NCBI GenBank assembly: GCA_029203165.1
Contig: CP119308.1
Coordinates: 2,666,001-2,730,000, forward strand
DNA: 64,000 nt
Direction: 5' to 3'
From: Candidatus Microbacterium colombiense
GTDB taxonomy: Bacteria; Actinomycetota; Actinomycetes; Actinomycetales; Microbacteriaceae
Every line of letters starts with the position of its first letter. Position 1 is the first letter of the stretch. Below, piece after piece: positions 54,260-64,000 of the stretch. The notes below the pieces were generated by a model. It was not told the DNA's origin and searched no databases. It was given only the letters and a program-made list of their open reading frames with translations. Made by a program: the position numbers and the translations under genes.

Positions 54260-54646
54260 TTACGCAGCCGACTTCGGTGCGTTGACGTCGGAGGGCAGAG
54301 CCTTCTTCGCCGTCTCGACCAGCGTCGTGAACGTGGCAGCGTCGTTGACCGCGAGGTCGGCGAGCATGCGACGGTCTACCGTGACACCCGCGAGGCCGAG
54401 GCCCTGGATGAGGCGGTTGTACGTCATGCCGTTCTGGCGTGCAGCGGCGTTGATGCGCTGGATCCAGAGGCGACGGAAGTCACCCTTGCGCTTGCGACGG
54501 TCCCGGTACGAGTAGACCAGGGAGTGGATGACCTGCTCTTTGGCCTTACGGTACAGGCGCGAACGCTGACCGCGGTAACCCTTTGCGCGCTCGAGGATGA
54601 CCCGACGCTTCTTGTGGGCGTTTACTGCCCGCTTGACTCTTGCCAT
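54260..54646 (-). CDS. rplT: 50S ribosomal protein L20
   Basis: 128 residues starting [20 protein letters not shown], the L20 signature, then [17 protein letters not shown] and [21 protein letters not shown]20 binds 23S rRNA early in assembly and often represses its own operon. Last gene of infC-rpmI-rplT, followed by the terminator at 54214-54247. Confidence 0.98.
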   Translation of the reverse strand: MARVKRAVNAHKKRRVILERAKGYRGQRSRLYRKAKEQVIHSLVYSYRDRRKRKGDFRRLWIQRINAAARQNGMTYNRLIQGLGLAGVTVDRRMLADLAVNDAATFTTLVETAKKALPSDVNAPKSAA

Positions 54647-54678
54647 TTTCCTGTGTTCCTATTCGTGCGTCGGGCGCG

Positions 54679-54873
54679 TCAGCGGCCGAGAAGCTTCTTG
54701 GCGACCTTGGTGTCAGCCTTCGACAGCACCTGGTCCTGGTTCAGACGACGGGTGCGACGGCTCGACTTGTGCTCGAGGTTGTGGCGCATCCCGGCCTGCT
54801 GCTTCTTCAGCTTTCCGCTGCCGGTGATCTTGAAGCGCTTCTTAGCACCCGAGTGGGTCTTCTGCTTCGGCAT
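54679..54873 (-). CDS. rpmI: 50S ribosomal protein L35
   Basis: 64 residues starting [20 protein letters not shown] and ending [11 protein letters not shown]. The ATG at 54873 has the ribosome site GAAGAGA and gives the canonical N-terminus; an in-frame ATG 6 codons upstream is rejected. It lies 32 bases before rplT. Confidence 0.97.
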   Translation of the reverse strand: MPKQKTHSGAKKRFKITGSGKLKKQQAGMRHNLEHKSSRRTRRLNQDQVLSKADTKVAKKLLGR

Positions 54874-54945
54874 CTTCTCTTCCTTCGTCATGCGCCTTCT
54901 CAGGCGACGTTGTCAACCCGCGGTGCGGGAGTATGTGGGCGGGTG

Positions 54946-55566
<621 letters not shown>

Positions 55567-55800
55567 GCGGAACTCCTTAGACGATGTGTTTCGGCCACCG
55601 CGATGCTCTCTGCATCACGGGCGAAATCGGAATCGCCCCCCACCCGCCGGCATTCAGACGCCGGCTCAGCACCCAGGCTACCGGCGACGTCTTTCGAGCG
55701 AAGCCGGCGGAGTGCAAGACCCGGTAGCCTTGAACGGCAAGCGCGGGTGGGAAGTGAATCCTCTTTCGTTCCGGAGCATGACGCCCCGAAGCCCGCCAAA
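55567..55800 (-). promoter_or_regulatory. Structured leader of the infC operon
   Basis: About 230 bases between a TAGACT -10-like hexamer (55800-55805, minus strand) and infC. The minus strand holds nested inverted repeats: GGCTACCGG with CCGGTAGCC enclosing a stem, then GCCGGCGTCTGAATGCCGGC. No open frame with family sequence. Position and structure suggest a ribosomal-protein-type autoregulatory leader, but I cannot match it to a named family. Confidence 0.55.
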
Positions 55801-55822
55801 GTCTAACAGAAAGCAAGGCGAA

Positions 55823-56218
55823 GTGACGACTCAGGGCCACGAGGCAGACCACGAGCGGGAAGAGCGCTGGGCACGGCAGGAGGAAGCGGCGGCATCAGCC
55901 ACCCGCGACATCGCCGATGTGCCCGCCGTCGAGGTGATCACCACGGCCGCCGTCCACCTGATGAGCGCCGGTGCGGTGAAGCTCGGTCTCGCCGATGATC
56001 CCGACGCCGCAGCGCAGCTCGACCTCGACGAGGCCCGCAAGCTGATCAACGCTCTCGCGGGGCTCATCACCGCAGGCGCCCCCGAGATCAGCGACATGCA
56101 CGCCCGGTCGTTGCGCGACGGACTCCGGTCGCTCCAGCTCGCCTTCCGTGAAGCCTCCGTGATCCCCGACCCGATCGGCAAGGGCCCGGGCGAGAAGTGG
56201 ACGGGTCCGGTCAACTAG
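55823..56218 (+). CDS. DUF1844 domain protein
   Basis: Acidic protein of 131 residues with VITTAAVHLMSAGAVKLGL and LDEARKLINALAGLITAGAP, the DUF1844 signature; the function of the family is unknown. The start is GTG 55823 after AAGCAAGGCGAA. The frame is open upstream to 55391 through the infC leader but without homologous residues. It is divergent from infC: only about 20 bases separate its start from the infC -10. DUF1844 beside infC is a recurrent actinobacterial arrangement. Confidence 0.85.
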   Translation: MTTQGHEADHEREERWARQEEAAASATRDIADVPAVEVITTAAVHLMSAGAVKLGLADDPDAAAQLDLDEARKLINALAGLITAGAPEISDMHARSLRDGLRSLQLAFREASVIPDPIGKGPGEKWTGPVN

Positions 56219-56295
56219 CTCTCGGGGGCTCCGCAGGCCGGGACGTCGCTTCGCGGTCGCGCCGGTTGACAGCGGTGAGAGCGATGGAGGGGAAA

Positions 56296-57105
56296 TCAGA
56301 CGCTGCGGCGGAGCTTGACGGTCAGGGAGTCCGCCAGGACGGCGATGCGGTCGTCGGATGCCCAGCGCTGAGCCAGGCGGGACAACACGGCATCCAGCAC
56401 CTCGCGCTCCAGCCCGTCGACGAGCTCCAGGACCACGATGAGCTCCGGACCCCGGAGCCGAGCATCCGGATCTCCGGCGGCGACAGCCACGTCGATGACG
56501 GCGAGCTCATGCGCGACGCTCTCCTGGAGCGCGCTGAACACCTCCGGCGACAGGAAACTCGGCTCCCAGGCATGCCCCTGCGCCACCGCCCAGACGGCCG
56601 GACGCCGGAACACGAACTCGGTGTCGGACGTCGGATCGAGCACGATGAGATCGGTGTCCTCCGCGGATGCCGCCAAGGCAGCGCGCAACGCCTCGACCGG
56701 GATCGGTCGCGCCGTGGGGTCCCACTTCTGCATCGCCTCGACCGAGGAGAAGACCGGTTGCACCCGGCGACCGTCCGGGGCCGCGACCGTCACGATCGAC
56801 AGTTCCTGCGTCTTGTCGACCGCGAGACCGCTGGGCGCGACACCCTCCTCGCCCTTCTCCGCGATCAGAGGGATCAGAACGCGGGCGGAGCGGAAGGCAT
56901 CGACGACCTCGACCTGACTGCCCTCGCCCGCGCGGAAGCGCAGCAGCGCACCAAGCAGGGCGGGGTCTGCGGAGCCGTCATCAGCCGCGTGAGGGTTCGA
57001 CTCGAAGCTGCGCCCCTCCCAGGGCACCCCTGCGGAGTCGCCGTGGTTCACGGCACCGTGACCGTGATCACCGTGACCGCAGGCGTCGTCAGTCCCCTGC
57101 GACAT
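56296..57105 (-). CDS. SseB-family protein
   Basis: Protein of 269 residues. A His/Gly/Asp-rich N-terminus ([16 protein letters not shown]) could bind metal. It precedes an SseB N-terminal-type domain ([58 protein letters not shown]) and a C-terminal SseB-like half. Start chosen at ATG 57105, overlapping the priA stop by 17 bases; the Arg-rich extension inside priA is rejected. Coupled to priA, but no link with histidine synthesis is known. Confidence 0.85.
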   Translation of the reverse strand: MSQGTDDACGHGDHGHGAVNHGDSAGVPWEGRSFESNPHAADDGSADPALLGALLRFRAGEGSQVEVVDAFRSARVLIPLIAEKGEEGVAPSGLAVDKTQELSIVTVAAPDGRRVQPVFSSVEAMQKWDPTARPIPVEALRAALAASAEDTDLIVLDPTSDTEFVFRRPAVWAVAQGHAWEPSFLSPEVFSALQESVAHELAVIDVAVAAGDPDARLRGPELIVVLELVDGLEREVLDAVLSRLAQRWASDDRIAVLADSLTVKLRRSV

Positions 57106-57835
57106 CCAGCGCCTCAGCCAGCGTGAACGCTCCGGCGTACAGAGCCTTGCCGACGATGGCGCCCTCGACGCCCAGTGGCACCAGCTCGCGCAGCGCCGCG
57201 ATGTCGTCGAGGCTCGAGATGCCGCCCGAGGCGACGACCGGCTTGGGGGTGCGCGAGGCGACCTCGCGCAGGAGTTCGATGTTCGGTCCGCGCAGCGTGC
57301 CGTCCTTGGTGACATCGGTCACCACGTAGCGGCTGCATCCGGCGTCCTCGAGGCGGTCGAGCACCTCCCAGAGGTCTCCACCCTCCTTGGTCCAGCCGCG
57401 CGCCGCCAAGGTCGTGCCGCGCACGTCCAGTCCGACCGCGATCGCCTCGCCGTAGCGTCCGATCACGTCGGCGGCCCACTCGGGGTTCTCGAGGGCGGCG
57501 GTTCCGAGGTTGATGCGGGTCGCACCGCTCTCGAGCGCCGCCTCGAGCGTCGCGTCATCGCGGATGCCGCCCGAGAGCTCGATGTTGACCCCACGGAACT
57601 GCTTGATGACCTTGCGCAGGATGGGCGCGTTGCTCCCGCGACCGAATGCGGCGTCGAGGTCGACGAGGTGGATCCACTGCGCGCCCTGCGACACCCACTC
57701 GCCCGCCGCGTCGATCGGGTCGCCGTAGTTGGTCTCGGTGCCGGCCTCACCCTGGGTGAGTCGCACCGCCTTGCCGCCGGCGACGTCGACAGCGGGAAGG
57801 AGCGTGAGAGAAGGAGACTGCGCGAAGTCGTTCAT
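57089..57835 (-). CDS. priA: HisA / PriA-type phosphoribosyl isomerase
   Basis: TIM-barrel isomerase of 248 residues. The catalytic Asp of strand 1 is in [15 protein letters not shown] and the second in [13 protein letters not shown]. In actinobacteria this enzyme is often bifunctional (HisA and TrpF, called PriA). The Arg and Trp positions [12 protein letters not shown] fit the PriA subgroup, but bifunctionality is inferred. hisH, hisB and hisC are nearby on the same strand, interrupted by a divergent MinD-like gene. Confidence 0.93.
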   Translation of the reverse strand: MNDFAQSPSLTLLPAVDVAGGKAVRLTQGEAGTETNYGDPIDAAGEWVSQGAQWIHLVDLDAAFGRGSNAPILRKVIKQFRGVNIELSGGIRDDATLEAALESGATRINLGTAALENPEWAADVIGRYGEAIAVGLDVRGTTLAARGWTKEGGDLWEVLDRLEDAGCSRYVVTDVTKDGTLRGPNIELLREVASRTPKPVVASGGISSLDDIAALRELVPLGVEGAIVGKALYAGAFTLAEALDVAGD

Positions 57836-57972
57836 GGGTTCCTAAGGTGAGGATTCAGATCAGAGGTCCGAGCACACCCGTCACGGACGCACGAGAACCG
57901 AGGGTATCGCGACCCCGGCGCCCTTCCAAATGCGCGAGAAACGCAGGCGAAACGCACGGGATAGGCTGAGGC

Positions 57973-59406
57973 ATGATGTCCGGACCGCACGATGACGCAA
58001 CGCCCGGTGCCGACGCGCGCCGAAGCGGCGAAGAGCTTCCGATCGTCGACTCGGTCCCACTCCTCCCGCCCCGCACGCCCACGGTGCCTCCACGGCCCGC
58101 CGCGCTCCCCGCTGCGTCTGACGTTGCGCCGTACCGCCGCACCCGGGCCGAGGCTCGCGAAGAGCGCGCGCAGGTCGTCGCCGCTCCCCCGCGTCCGACA
58201 CCACCGGCGCCCGAGGTCTCGTCCCCCGTACCGCCGGCCCCGTCATCGCCTGCACCGTCATCGCCTGCACCGTCATCGTCGGCTCCGAGAGCGTCCGTCC
58301 CCGCATCGCCGGCTCCGAGCGTGGCGTTGCCTGTGCAGCCGGCCCCGACAGCACCGCTGCCGTCCATTCCCGCTCAGCCGACCAACGCTCGGCTCGCTCC
58401 TGCTCGGCCCGAGGCGCGCCCGCCCGCACCCGCACCCGCACCCGCACCCGCACCCGCTGAAACAGTCTCGCGTCCGGCGCGGCGCGTTCGCGAGCGGGAT
58501 TCCTTCCTGCAGACCGAGCGCCCCGAAGAGCCGGCACGCGAGGGTGCCCGCGGCGCGCTGAACCGCCTCGGTATGCGCATCCCTCCGTCGCTGGAGGAGC
58601 AATCGTCGCGCGATGACGAACTCGCGGTGAGCCAGCACTGGCCCGGTCCCCGCACGGTCGCGGTCGTGAACGGCAAGGGCGGTGCGGGGAAGACTCCGAC
58701 GACAGCGCTGCTCTCCGCGGTGTTCGCACGGTACGGCGGGGCCGGGGTGCTCGCATGGGACAACAACCAGACCCGCGGCACGCTCGGCTGGCGCACCGAC
58801 ACGGGCGCACACGATCGCACCCTGCTCGAGCTCCTGCCGGAGACCGGAAGGCTGCTCGGGACCGGCGCGCAATCGGCCGATCTCGCTCACTTCATGCACC
58901 ATCAGCCGCGAGAGAAGTACGACGTGTTGCGCTCGAAGCCGATCCGGCTCGCTCACGAGAACCGACTTCGACCGACCGACGTCGATGCGATCCATTCGGT
59001 CGCGGCGAAGTTCTACCGACTGATCATCATCGATTCCGGAAACGACGAGTCCGACCCGATGTGGCTGCGGATGATCGACCACGCCGACCAGCTCGTGATC
59101 GCGACGACCACCCGCGCAGATCACGCAGAGGCGGGCGCGCTGCTCATCGAGGCACTCGAAGAGCGCGACGAACGCTCCGCACGACTCGCACGCACATCCG
59201 TCGCCGTGGTCTCCCAGGCCGATCCGCGGGCGACGCCCGCCGACGTGGAGCACGTCACCAGCGGCTACCGCGCCCTCTCCCGCGAGGTCGTCAGCATCCC
59301 GTTCGACCATGAGATGGTCGATGGCCCGCTCCGCTACGGCTCGCTCGGCAAGCGCACGCAACGCGCGTGGCTGTCTGCGGCAGCCGCCGTCGCACGCGGT
59401 TTCTGA
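57973..59406 (+). CDS. MinD/ParA-like P-loop ATPase with proline-rich N-terminus
   Basis: Protein of 477 residues. Residues about 1-170 are low complexity, with repeats of Pro, Ala and Ser and a run of alternating Ala-Pro. The ATPase domain starts at TVAVVNGKGGAGKTPTT (Walker A variant with Pro after the Thr), then VLAWDNNQTRGTLGWRT and FYRLIIIDSGNDESDPMW (Walker B region). This layout recalls EspI/FlhG-like ATPases that act in secretion or polar positioning, but no partner gene is adjacent. TAGGCT (57962-57967) just before the ATG predicts a leaderless start. It sits on the opposite strand inside the his genes. Confidence 0.85.
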   Translation: MMSGPHDDATPGADARRSGEELPIVDSVPLLPPRTPTVPPRPAALPAASDVAPYRRTRAEAREERAQVVAAPPRPTPPAPEVSSPVPPAPSSPAPSSPAPSSSAPRASVPASPAPSVALPVQPAPTAPLPSIPAQPTNARLAPARPEARPPAPAPAPAPAPAETVSRPARRVRERDSFLQTERPEEPAREGARGALNRLGMRIPPSLEEQSSRDDELAVSQHWPGPRTVAVVNGKGGAGKTPTTALLSAVFARYGGAGVLAWDNNQTRGTLGWRTDTGAHDRTLLELLPETGRLLGTGAQSADLAHFMHHQPREKYDVLRSKPIRLAHENRLRPTDVDAIHSVAAKFYRLIIIDSGNDESDPMWLRMIDHADQLVIATTTRADHAEAGALLIEALEERDERSARLARTSVAVVSQADPRATPADVEHVTSGYRALSREVVSIPFDHEMVDGPLRYGSLGKRTQRAWLSAAAAVARGF

Positions 59407-59430
59407 GCGCCACGGCGCCGCATCAGCGGG

Positions 59431-60066
59431 TCAGAGACTGCCGATCCAGTTGCGCAGCAGCTGGATCCCCGCCTCTCCCGACTTCTCCGGGTGGAACTGC
59501 GTCGCCGACAGAGGGCCGTTCTCGACCGCGGCGAGGAACGGCTCGCCGTACGTCGTCCACGTCAGCACCGGCTGCGGGAACGGAGGGATCACGTCCAATT
59601 CCCACGACTGCGCGGCGTAGGAGTGCACGAAGTAGAAGCGCTCCTGCTCGATACCCCGGAACAGCACGCTGTCATCGCCTGGGGAAACCGTGTTCCATCC
59701 CATGTGCGGGAGCACCGGAGCGTTGAGTTCGGTCACGGCTCCGGGCCATTCCCCCAGCCCTTCGGAGTCGACCCCGCGCTCGACACCATGTGCGAACAGC
59801 ACCTGCATGCCCACGCAGATGCCCAGCACCGGCCGCCCACCGGCGAGACGACGATCGATGATCTCGTCGCCACGGTGCGCGTGCAGTGCCTCACGCACGG
59901 CAGCGAACGCACCCACTCCGGGCACCACGAGCCCGTCGGCCTCGAGAGCCTCGGTGCGATCGCGGGTCAGAACGGCATCCGCTCCGGCTGCCGCGAGCGC
60001 CTTGACCGCGGAGTGCACGTTGCCCGACTCGTAGTCGAACACCGCCACCTTCGGGGTGCGGGTCAC
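59431..60066 (-). CDS. hisH: Imidazole glycerol phosphate synthase, glutaminase subunit
   Basis: Amidotransferase of 211 residues that feeds ammonia to His[21 protein letters not shown] opens the protein, the nucleophile is in [11 protein letters not shown], and [10 protein letters not shown] gives the His-Glu. GVGAF is in [11 protein letters not shown]. It overlaps hisB by ATGA. hisF is not in the window. Confidence 0.96.
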   Translation of the reverse strand: MTRTPKVAVFDYESGNVHSAVKALAAAGADAVLTRDRTEALEADGLVVPGVGAFAAVREALHAHRGDEIIDRRLAGGRPVLGICVGMQVLFAHGVERGVDSEGLGEWPGAVTELNAPVLPHMGWNTVSPGDDSVLFRGIEQERFYFVHSYAAQSWELDVIPPFPQPVLTWTTYGEPFLAAVENGPLSATQFHPEKSGEAGIQLLRNWIGSL

Positions 60067-60680
60067 AGCGCGCCCTTGGTGGACGGGATGCCGTCGACCA
60101 GCGGGTCGAGTGACTTGGCCTGGCGGAACGCGCGGGCGAAGGCCTTGTACTCCGCCTCGGCGATGTGGTGAGGATCGCGTCCGCCCAGCACGCGCACGTG
60201 CACGGTGAGAGCGGCGTTGAAGGTGATCGCCTCGAACGAGTGGCGCACGAGCGAACCCGTGAAGTGCCCGCCGATCAGGTGGTGTTCGAACCCGGCCGGC
60301 TCGCCCTCGTGCACGAGGTACGGACGACCGGAGATGTCGACGACGGCCTGAGCGAGCGCTTCGTCCAGGGGAACGAGGGCGTCGCCGTAGCGCGAGATGC
60401 CGGACTTGTCGCCGAGGGCCTCGAGGATCGCCTGGCCGAGCACGATCGAGACGTCTTCCACGGTGTGATGCGCGTCGATGTGGGTGTCGCCCGAGGCGCG
60501 CACGGTGAGATCGGTCAGCGAGTGCTTGGCGAATGCGGTGAGCATGTGGTCGAAGAACGGCACCGACGTGTCGATGCGGCTCGCACCGGTGCCGTCGAGG
60601 TTCAGCTCGAGTTCGACGGTGGACTCCGACGTGCTGCGCACGCGGCTCGCGGTACGCGGGGTCAGGACGGGGCTGCTCAT
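60063..60680 (-). CDS. hisB: Imidazoleglycerol-phosphate dehydratase
   Basis: Dehydratase of 205 residues, monofunctional. Metal-binding motifs are [28 protein letters not shown] and [18 protein letters not shown]. Start chosen at the ATG 60680 overlapping the hisC stop; the frame upstream to 61277 is a hisC shadow. Order hisC-hisB-hisH on the minus strand. Confidence 0.97.
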   Translation of the reverse strand: MSSPVLTPRTASRVRSTSESTVELELNLDGTGASRIDTSVPFFDHMLTAFAKHSLTDLTVRASGDTHIDAHHTVEDVSIVLGQAILEALGDKSGISRYGDALVPLDEALAQAVVDISGRPYLVHEGEPAGFEHHLIGGHFTGSLVRHSFEAITFNAALTVHVRVLGGRDPHHIAEAEYKAFARAFRQAKSLDPLVDGIPSTKGAL

Positions 60681-61771
60681 GATGCCGATTCTATCGAGGC
60701 GAGCGCATCGAGGAACGCCGTGGTCTCCGCCTCGGTGCCGGCCGTCACGCGCAGGTGGCCGGGGATACCGACGTCGCGGATCAGAACGCCACGGTCGTAG
60801 AGCTTCTGCCACGTCGCCTTCGGATCCGCCACCCCGCCGAAGAGCACGAAGTTCGACCAGGAATCGTGGGGCGTGTAGCCGAGCGCCTCGAGGGTCGCGG
60901 TGATGCGATCGCGTTGCTCGACGATGTCGTCGACCATACCCAACATCACATCGGCGTTGCGCAGAGCGGCGACAGCAGCAGCCTGGGTGAGCGCACTCAG
61001 GTGGTACGGGAGGCGCACGAGCCGCAGGGCGTCGATGAATCCGGGGTCCGCGGCCAAGTACCCCACTCGCGCCCCGGCGAAGGCGAACGCCTTGCTCATC
61101 GTGCGCGATACGGCGAGTCGAGGGCGCCCCTCCAACAGCGACAGTGCCGACGGGGCGTCCCGCGGGGCGAACTCCTGGTAGGCCTCGTCGACGACCACGA
61201 TGCCGCGCGCGGCGTCGTACACGGCCTCGATCACATCGATTCCGAGCGGGGTTCCCGTCGGATTGTTCGGCGAGCACAGGAGCACGACGTCCGGATCGGC
61301 CGCACGCACCTGCGCCACCGCCTCATCGGGGGTGATGCTGTAGTCAGGCTGACGGGCACCTGCCACCCACCGCGCGCCGGTCCCCTGCGCGATGAGCGGG
61401 TACATCGAGTAGGTCGGCGCGAAGCCGACGGCCGTGCGGCCGGGGCCGCCGAACGCCTGAAGGATGTGCTGGAGAACCTCGTTCGATCCGTTGCCCGCCC
61501 AGATCTGCTCGGCGACGAGCCCATGACCGAGGTAGTCGGCGAACCCCTCCCGCAATGCGGTGAACTCACGATCCGGATAGCGATTGACGTCGCGGATCGC
61601 GACCGCGATCTCGTCGAGGATGTCGCTCGCCACCTCATCCGGAATCGGATGCGTGTTCTCGTTGACATTGAGAGCGATGGGCAGCGGCGCCTGCGGGGCG
61701 CCGTACGGCTTCAGCCCCCGGAGATCGTCACGAAGCGGCAGGTCATCGAGTGAAGCGGTCACCCTTCCCAT
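60677..61771 (-). CDS. hisC: Histidinol-phosphate aminotransferase
   Basis: PLP enzyme of 364 residues. [28 protein letters not shown] and [14 protein letters not shown] are family blocks. The PLP lysine is in [20 protein letters not shown]. The start at 61771 ([12 protein letters not shown]) is the first codon before a 50-base gap to the LysM gene. First gene of hisCBH. Confidence 0.96.
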   Translation of the reverse strand: MGRVTASLDDLPLRDDLRGLKPYGAPQAPLPIALNVNENTHPIPDEVASDILDEIAVAIRDVNRYPDREFTALREGFADYLGHGLVAEQIWAGNGSNEVLQHILQAFGGPGRTAVGFAPTYSMYPLIAQGTGARWVAGARQPDYSITPDEAVAQVRAADPDVVLLCSPNNPTGTPLGIDVIEAVYDAARGIVVVDEAYQEFAPRDAPSALSLLEGRPRLAVSRTMSKAFAFAGARVGYLAADPGFIDALRLVRLPYHLSALTQAAAVAALRNADVMLGMVDDIVEQRDRITATLEALGYTPHDSWSNFVLFGGVADPKATWQKLYDRGVLIRDVGIPGHLRVTAGTEAETTAFLDALASIESAS

Positions 61772-61820
61772 GCTAGAACGCCCTGAGGCGCTTCGCAGTT
61801 CAGTGACGCCGGATTGCCGG

Positions 61821-62183
61821 TCAGTTCGTGTACTGCGTGGGGAGCGACAGCTCCTGACCGACCTGCAGCTCGCCGGTCTGCAGCAGGTTCAATCGGCTGA
61901 TCTCGCCGATGACCTCGCGAGGGTCGGCCGTCGGAGCGAGCTCGGTCGCGATGGACCACAGCGTGTCGCCCGGCAGCACGGTGACCGTCGCGAAGCTCAC
62001 CGGTGCGGCGTCTTCGCCCGAGGCGAGGGCGCTCCCGCCGCTGAGAGCCGCGAACGCGATCCCTCCCGCGAGAGGGAGTGCGGCGAGTGCGAGCAGGACT
62101 CGGCGACCACGTGCGGTCAGCTTGAGCCGCGTCGCCGGACGCGCCGGGATGACTGCTGTGCTGCTGAAGGCGATGGTGCTCAT
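61821..62183 (-). CDS. LysM-domain protein divergent from lexA (SOS division-inhibitor type)
   Basis: Secreted or anchored protein of 120 residues. A basic N-terminus (RLKLTARGRRVLLALAALPL) leads to one membrane or signal segment (about 28-53). A LysM domain follows: ATVTVLPGDTLWSIATELAP to INRLN-type GEISRLNLLQTGELQVGQEL. A LysM protein divergent from lexA is a widespread actinobacterial pattern, in which such genes (YneA, Rv2719c and DivS analogues) are LexA-repressed and delay division after DNA damage; this role is inferred. Confidence 0.85.
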   Translation of the reverse strand: MSTIAFSSTAVIPARPATRLKLTARGRRVLLALAALPLAGGIAFAALSGGSALASGEDAAPVSFATVTVLPGDTLWSIATELAPTADPREVIGEISRLNLLQTGELQVGQELSLPTQYTN

Positions 62184-62493
62184 GTGGTGCTCCTCTGCGT
62201 CGCCCCGATCTCTCGGGGATCAGCCACGGACCGTGAGGCCCTGTGGAAGTTGGCGTAGCGTTCGCATTCACCTCTCGGCCGGGAGAGAAGAATACGAAGC
62301 TACGTTCCGAAGATATCTTCGATTTCGAACATCTGTCAAGCTTTCTTCGAAACCACGTCCACGAATCTACCGACACGCTCGAACAGATCTTCCAGATCCG
62401 CATGATTCTCGGATACGGTTTCGATAACCACACCCCACCACGGGCCTCCGACATTCGATGAGCGGCGTCGGACACGCGTACTGAAGGAGCATC
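62184..62493. promoter_or_regulatory. Divergent LysM-lexA intergenic region with candidate LexA sites
   Basis: A 310-base gene-free region. Candidate operators are CGAACATCTGTC (62326-62337), close to the gram-positive LexA consensus CGAACRNRYGTTYC in its first half-site, and the weaker CGAACAGATCTTC (62380-62392). A perfect 14-bp palindrome CGAAGATATCTTCG (62308-62321 region) lies just upstream. lexA has the ribosome site AAGGAG before its ATG. No open frame here has family sequence. Confidence 0.5.
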
Positions 62494-63180
62494 ATGAGCG
62501 AGAACTCAGCCCCCGAGTCCGAGGCACCGCGTACCCGCCGCAGGAAGAGCCTCAGCCCGAAGCAGATGGCGATCCTCGAGGTCATCCAGGCGTCGATCGC
62601 CCAGCAGGGCTATCCGCCGAGCATGCGCGAGATCGGCGACGCCGTCGGTCTCAAATCCCTCTCGAGCGTCACTCATCAGCTCGGCCAGCTGGAGCTGAGC
62701 GGCTACCTCCGCCGCGATCCCGGCAAGACCCGCGCGATGGAGGTGCTGATCGACCTCCCGGGCACGAGCACCGAGAACCCCGCCGATGTCGTGACGCCCG
62801 TGGGCGACGCGGCGCTCGTTCCGCTCGTCGGCCGTATCGCCGCCGGCGTTCCGATCACGGCCGAGCAGCAGGTCGAGGAGATCTTCCCGCTCCCGCGTCA
62901 GCTGGTGGGCAAGGGCGATCTGTTCATGCTCAAGGTGTCCGGCGAGTCGATGATCGATGCGGCCATCTGCGACGGCGACTGGGTCGTCATCCGCTCCCAG
63001 AACAGTGCGGAGAACGGCGAGATCGTCGCGGCGATGCTCGATGACGAGGCGACCGTCAAGACCTTCCGGCGTCGCGACGGCCACACGTGGCTACTTCCCC
63101 GTAATTCCGCGTTCGAGCCGATCCTCGGTGATGAGGCGACCGTGCTGGGCAAGGTGGTCGCGGTGCTCCGCGCCGTCTGA
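62494..63180 (+). CDS. lexA: LexA repressor
   Basis: SOS repressor-protease of 228 residues. The winged helix includes [20 protein letters not shown] and [20 protein letters not shown]. The self-cleavage bond is Ala117-Gly118 in RIAAGVP, the catalytic Ser152 is in [11 protein letters not shown] and Lys189 in EATVKTF. RecA filament-stimulated cleavage derepresses the SOS genes, likely including the divergent LysM gene. ATG 62494 follows AAGGAGCATC. Confidence 0.97.
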   Translation: MSENSAPESEAPRTRRRKSLSPKQMAILEVIQASIAQQGYPPSMREIGDAVGLKSLSSVTHQLGQLELSGYLRRDPGKTRAMEVLIDLPGTSTENPADVVTPVGDAALVPLVGRIAAGVPITAEQQVEEIFPLPRQLVGKGDLFMLKVSGESMIDAAICDGDWVVIRSQNSAENGEIVAAMLDDEATVKTFRRRDGHTWLLPRNSAFEPILGDEATVLGKVVAVLRAV

Positions 63181-63230
63181 GCGCGTAACCGCGCGCCGCA
63201 TCGACCGACCACCCTCGTACAGTGAGGGTG

Positions 63231-64000
63231 ATGGCTGAGACCACTCCCGCCCCCTGGCTCGAACGACACCAGATCGCGCTGTATCTGGGAGCGCTCGGGG
63301 TCGCCGCCGTCGTCGGATGGGCCCTTCCCGGCAGCTCGCACCTGGAGCCGGCGATCGAGCCGGTGCTGGGCCTGCTGCTGTTCGTGACCTTCCTGGGGGT
63401 ACCGTTCCACGCCCTCGGCGACGCATTTCGCGACGTCCGCTTCCTGATCGCGGTCGGCATCCTCAACTTCCTCGTCGTCCCCGCCGTGGTCTTCGGACTG
63501 ACCCGTTTCATCGCCGCCGATGACGCCCTGCTGATCGGCGTGCTGCTGGTGCTGCTCACCCCCTGCATCGACTACGTCATCGTGTTCGCCGGGCTGGCCG
63601 GGGGCGCGTCGGCCAAGCTTCTCGCCGCGGCCCCGCTGCTCATGCTCGCGCAGATCGTGCTCCTGCCCGTGTATCTCGCCCTCTTCGTCGACGGTGGCAC
63701 GTTGTCCCTGATCGATCCGCTGCCGTTCGTGCGGGCGTTCCTCGTGCTGATCGTGCTGCCGCTGGCCGCGGCGGTGCTCGTGCAGCTGCTCGTGCGAGTG
63801 GCCCCCTCTGCCGCAGTGGTGCAGCGTGGGATGGGCGCGACCATGGTCCCGCTGATGATGGCGACGCTGGCGATCGTCGTCGCCTCTCAGATGCGCGGCG
63901 TCGCCGAACGACTGGGAACGCTGATCGTGCTCGTGCCGATCTATCTGGCCTTTGCCGTGATCCTGGTCGTCCTCGGTCTTCTTGCAGGGCGGTTCGCCGG
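63231..64000 (+). CDS. ACR3/bile acid:sodium symporter-type transporter, 3' end cut by window edge
   Basis: About 256 residues visible, with about eight hydrophobic segments and no stop before the edge. LLLVLLTPCIDYVIVFAGLA contains the conserved Cys of the ACR3 arsenite family; FLGVPFHALGDAFRDVRFL is also family-like. This suggests an arsenite or related oxyanion efflux pump, but no arsR, arsC or arsM is adjacent within the window, so the substrate is uncertain. TACAGT (63218-63223) and GAGGGTG lie just before the ATG. Confidence 0.8.
   Translation, partial: MAETTPAPWLERHQIALYLGALGVAAVVGWALPGSSHLEPAIEPVLGLLLFVTFLGVPFHALGDAFRDVRFLIAVGILNFLVVPAVVFGLTRFIAADDALLIGVLLVLLTPCIDYVIVFAGLAGGASAKLLAAAPLLMLAQIVLLPVYLALFVDGGTLSLIDPLPFVRAFLVLIVLPLAAAVLVQLLVRVAPSAAVVQRGMGATMVPLMMATLAIVVASQMRGVAERLGTLIVLVPIYLAFAVILVVLGLLAGRFA

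Noticed and set aside
62243..62461. Plus-strand frame of 72 codons upstream of lexA
   Set aside because: It crosses the divergent operator region, has no ribosome site or family match, and ends in AT-rich non-coding sequence.

Overview
The window is high-GC chromosomal DNA from an actinobacterium. The embedded 16S rRNA looks like Microbacteriaceae, probably Microbacterium (my recognition, not a search). Supporting signs are the order recN-nadK-tlyA near an rRNA operon, a PriA-type HisA, a LysM protein divergent from lexA, many 4-bp ATGA overlaps and several apparently leaderless promoters. Most genes are on the minus strand.

Layout. 1-1556: scpA (cut by the window edge) and a ParA-type ATPase. 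1589-8233: a six-gene minus-strand cassette (permease, FCD regulator, glutamine-synthetase-like ligase, aldehyde dehydrogenase, SDR, C26 amidase) lying between parA and xerD. It looks like gamma-glutamylated amine or amino-alcohol catabolism. 8369-16277: xerD, NUDIX hydrolase, pyrG, recN, nadK, tlyA, a small protein and a HAD phosphatase. 16277-18393: a TPR protein with about 23 tandem Gly/Tyr/Arg-rich repeats and a very acidic tail. tlyA, the HAD gene and this gene share about eleven single-base frameshifts, which points to poor consensus in that stretch. 18423-24105: a complete rRNA operon (16S-23S-5S on the minus strand) with two promoters and a terminator.

24323-31154: a CoA transferase, DUF4184 protein, tyrS, a membrane protein/SatD pair, a DUF1349 protein, and a DUF559 nuclease-like gene bracketed by nested palindromic repeats. 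31178-37894: argC-J-B-D-F-H. 38108-41185: thiamine operon (TPP riboswitch, thiM, ThiE-ThiD-TenA fusion). 41215-46560: an NAD-dependent epimerase-like gene, a DUF402 protein, pheT and pheS. 46593-49937: gluABCD-type glutamate ABC importer. 50337-53344: two-component system with a TAXI binding lipoprotein. 53368-55566: SpoU methyltransferase and infC-rpmI-rplT, with infC starting at ATC behind a structured leader. 55823-61771: DUF1844, SseB-like, priA, a MinD-like ATPase, hisH, hisB, hisC. 61821-64000: LysM protein, lexA and an ACR3-like transporter cut by the window edge.

Most of the window is housekeeping. The most unusual items are the repeat/acidic TPR protein beside rrn, the palindrome-flanked DUF559 unit, the inserted gamma-glutamyl cassette, the TAXI-two-component cluster and the infC leader. 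I saw no CRISPR array, IS element, prophage or tRNA gene.
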